A DNA stretch of 64,000 nt, taken from the NCBI RefSeq assembly GCF_000165425.1, contig NW_001799006.1, positions 128,690-192,689 of the forward strand, read 5' to 3'. Source of the stretch: Paramecium tetraurelia (lineage: Eukaryota > Ciliophora > Oligohymenophorea > Peniculida > Parameciidae). How positions within the stretch are numbered: the stretch's first letter is position 1; each line of letters begins with the position of its first letter. The translations under genes were made by a program, and so were the position numbers. Below the pieces are notes generated by a model that was given only the letters and a program-made list of their open reading frames with translations, was not told where the DNA came from and made no database searches. Shown one piece after another: positions 62,613 through 64,000 of this stretch.

Positions 62613-64000
62613 TCATTATTTTGGCAATACATATGTATGTCCTGTCATAAAAATTTAGTTTCCACTACTAGGATCAATCTACACTTATTCCAATTATTAA
62701 TACAAAGGTCTTGGATCATTCTGTAAATCTAAAATTATAATTAAATAGATTACTTCTTCTAAGATCTACATCTGGAGTCTAGAGTCCACTGATAGATCTA
62801 CCAGGAAGACGAGTCTCTGAATCTCCAAATTGATATGATTAATCGAATTGTTATTCTTATCTCTATTGAGCTTCAGGTTCTTCCTCTTCTTCCTATTCTA
62901 CTTCAGCTTCGTCCTCCACTTCTTCTATCTTGCCCCACAATGATTTATCCACAGGAGCATCAGCCTACAATCCTGTTTTTTAGGATAATTCATTTAGATC
63001 TTCCTCATCATAATATTTGAATGTAGCATACAGTCCTGGCTAGTCTGCTTTTTTGCATGAATCCTCAATCACTTATTTCACTGAAGTGTGATATGAAGAG
63101 GGCTCAGCAAAGATACTAGCCATTCCTATAAACCTCATATGAGGATAACTTGGTGGTGGTCCATATCTTTACATATTTGGTAACCAAGGAGGTGCTTAGA
63201 AATCAGTACAGCCTAATGCACTTCTCAATTCAGCACTCATCTTTCCAGGACAAAAGTTCTTGGCTCTCATCTCCTCTTCTTTACCTTCAAAATAGATTTC
63301 ACCATGTTTTGTCATTGAAGGTTTTGTTTAGTATTTGAAGAAAGCATCATGTAATATTTAATAATCGATATCCAATTTGCCTTATTTTGGATTCATTCTT
63401 TCTCTCAATTTCTATCTAACCATCTTACCTCCATCTCTATCTACAAATGGATCTCTTAACTTTGCAATTCCTGTCTTCTCTATGTAATCTGGTAATTGAA
63501 ATGGCTCTTTCAATATTCCTCTTTTGTTTTACAAATATTTTCTCTTTTATGACCAATGTCTAGGAACAGTCACTGAATTACGTACACTCTTCAATTAAAT
63601 TAGAAACATGGGATCTGGAGATGTGATATCCCAAAACTCAACTAGATCTGGTCTCCTTACTTTCTACTTCAATTCAGCTACTTTCAACCATCTTAATTAT
63701 TTTCTTTATTTCTTTGATAATTTAGCTTCTTTCTTTTTTCCCTATTATAAATAATTTTAAATTGTTTAATTTGGTTCATTAATTTATTATTGAATTTATT
63801 ATTGCTATTATTATTACTGCTATTCTGCTGCTTATTATTCTTCCTATTCTTTCTCCTTCTCTTTTTCATTCTCATAAACCTTCTCATAAGTCTTCATCAT
63901 CAATCTTTCATTATGTTGATTGAAATTATCAAAAACCTGTTTAAAATTGTCATAATGTTTTCCCGTAATTAGAGCGTCTATCTACACTATTCAATCTGAT
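62613..64000 (-). CDS. SF3B2: Splicing factor 3B subunit 2 (5' end outside window)
   Basis: Partial U2-snRNP protein; about 450 codons visible. The N-terminal side starts at the window edge (an intron appears to end at about 63987) with a Glu/Gln-rich coil, then SKKQRKQLRWLKVAELKQKV, PDLVEFWDITSPDP, SVTVPRHWSQKRKYLQNKRG, DIDYQILHDAFFKYQTKPSM, GKMSAELRSALGC and APPWLPNMQRYGPPPSYP, all hallmarks of SF3B2. An acidic stretch (VEQEEEEEPEAQ) and intron 62729-62753 lead to the end IDPSSGNQIFMTGHTYVLPKQ, typical of the family. It helps SF3b recognise the branch point. The PSP-domain part differs most from animals. Confidence 0.93.

Overview
The window looks like macronuclear DNA of a Paramecium (P. 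tetraurelia or a close relative). It is AT-rich and gene-dense. Conserved proteins read through only if TAA and TAG mean glutamine and TGA is the sole stop. Introns are 18-35 nt (mostly 22-29), start GTA or GTT, end TAG or AAG, and very often carry a TGA or a frame shift. Spacers are tiny (18 bp between the divergent starts at 16712 and 16731, 25 bp between 25088 and 25114). There is a 2/2 hemoglobin, a trichocyst matrix protein and one tRNA gene. Standard-code ORFs therefore cut nearly every gene into pieces; the models here were rebuilt by hand with the ciliate code.

Left third (1-16.9 kb): the end of a cyclic-nucleotide-type K+ channel, a ULK-like kinase, a WD40 protein, a mitochondrial carrier, an ER GRP94-type Hsp90, 3-hydroxyisobutyrate dehydrogenase, a Rab GTPase, a Q-rich protein, a JmjN/JmjC/C5HC2 protein, a mitochondrial FtsH-type AAA protease, and small genes beside it. 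Middle (16.9-41 kb): tyrosine phosphatase, cyclin, coiled-coil protein, a second complete K+ channel, EF-hand protein, hemoglobin, SmD3, a second mitochondrial carrier, tRNA-Arg(CCT), a MAK/ICK-type kinase, several small unknown genes, an isoleucyl-tRNA synthetase-like gene and a PH-kinase with an altered DFG. Right third (41-64 kb): trichocyst matrix protein, kinesin, MRH/Atg27-like membrane protein, TMEM234-like protein, a secreted protein with 129-bp tandem repeats, eIF6, a 1055-residue surface protein, a Myb protein, a YTH protein with an unusual N terminus, a CAMK-type kinase, two small genes, and the 3' part of SF3B2.

The genes are a mixed eukaryotic set (membrane excitability, secretion, splicing, mitochondria, cell cycle) with no operons; neighbours do not form a pathway. 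Several 0.7-1.7 kb stretches hold broken, protein-like sequence rather than random spacer, which fits relics of duplicated genes.

The most notable points are: (i) three small genes (34821, 35452, 60694) that share a head (M-x-x-[FL]-x-[LI]-x-x-NRF) and a tail (I-P-x-x-[FL]-x-x-x-L), an apparently undescribed family; (ii) a DWNN/ubiquitin-like + Cys-rich + YTH + RS protein; (iii) a CCHC-knuckle-like motif after the CNBD of both K+ channels; (iv) single-base frameshifts, nearly all at short homopolymers, in otherwise perfect conserved genes, best read as assembly errors. All models come from reading by eye; intron choices marked uncertain need transcript data.
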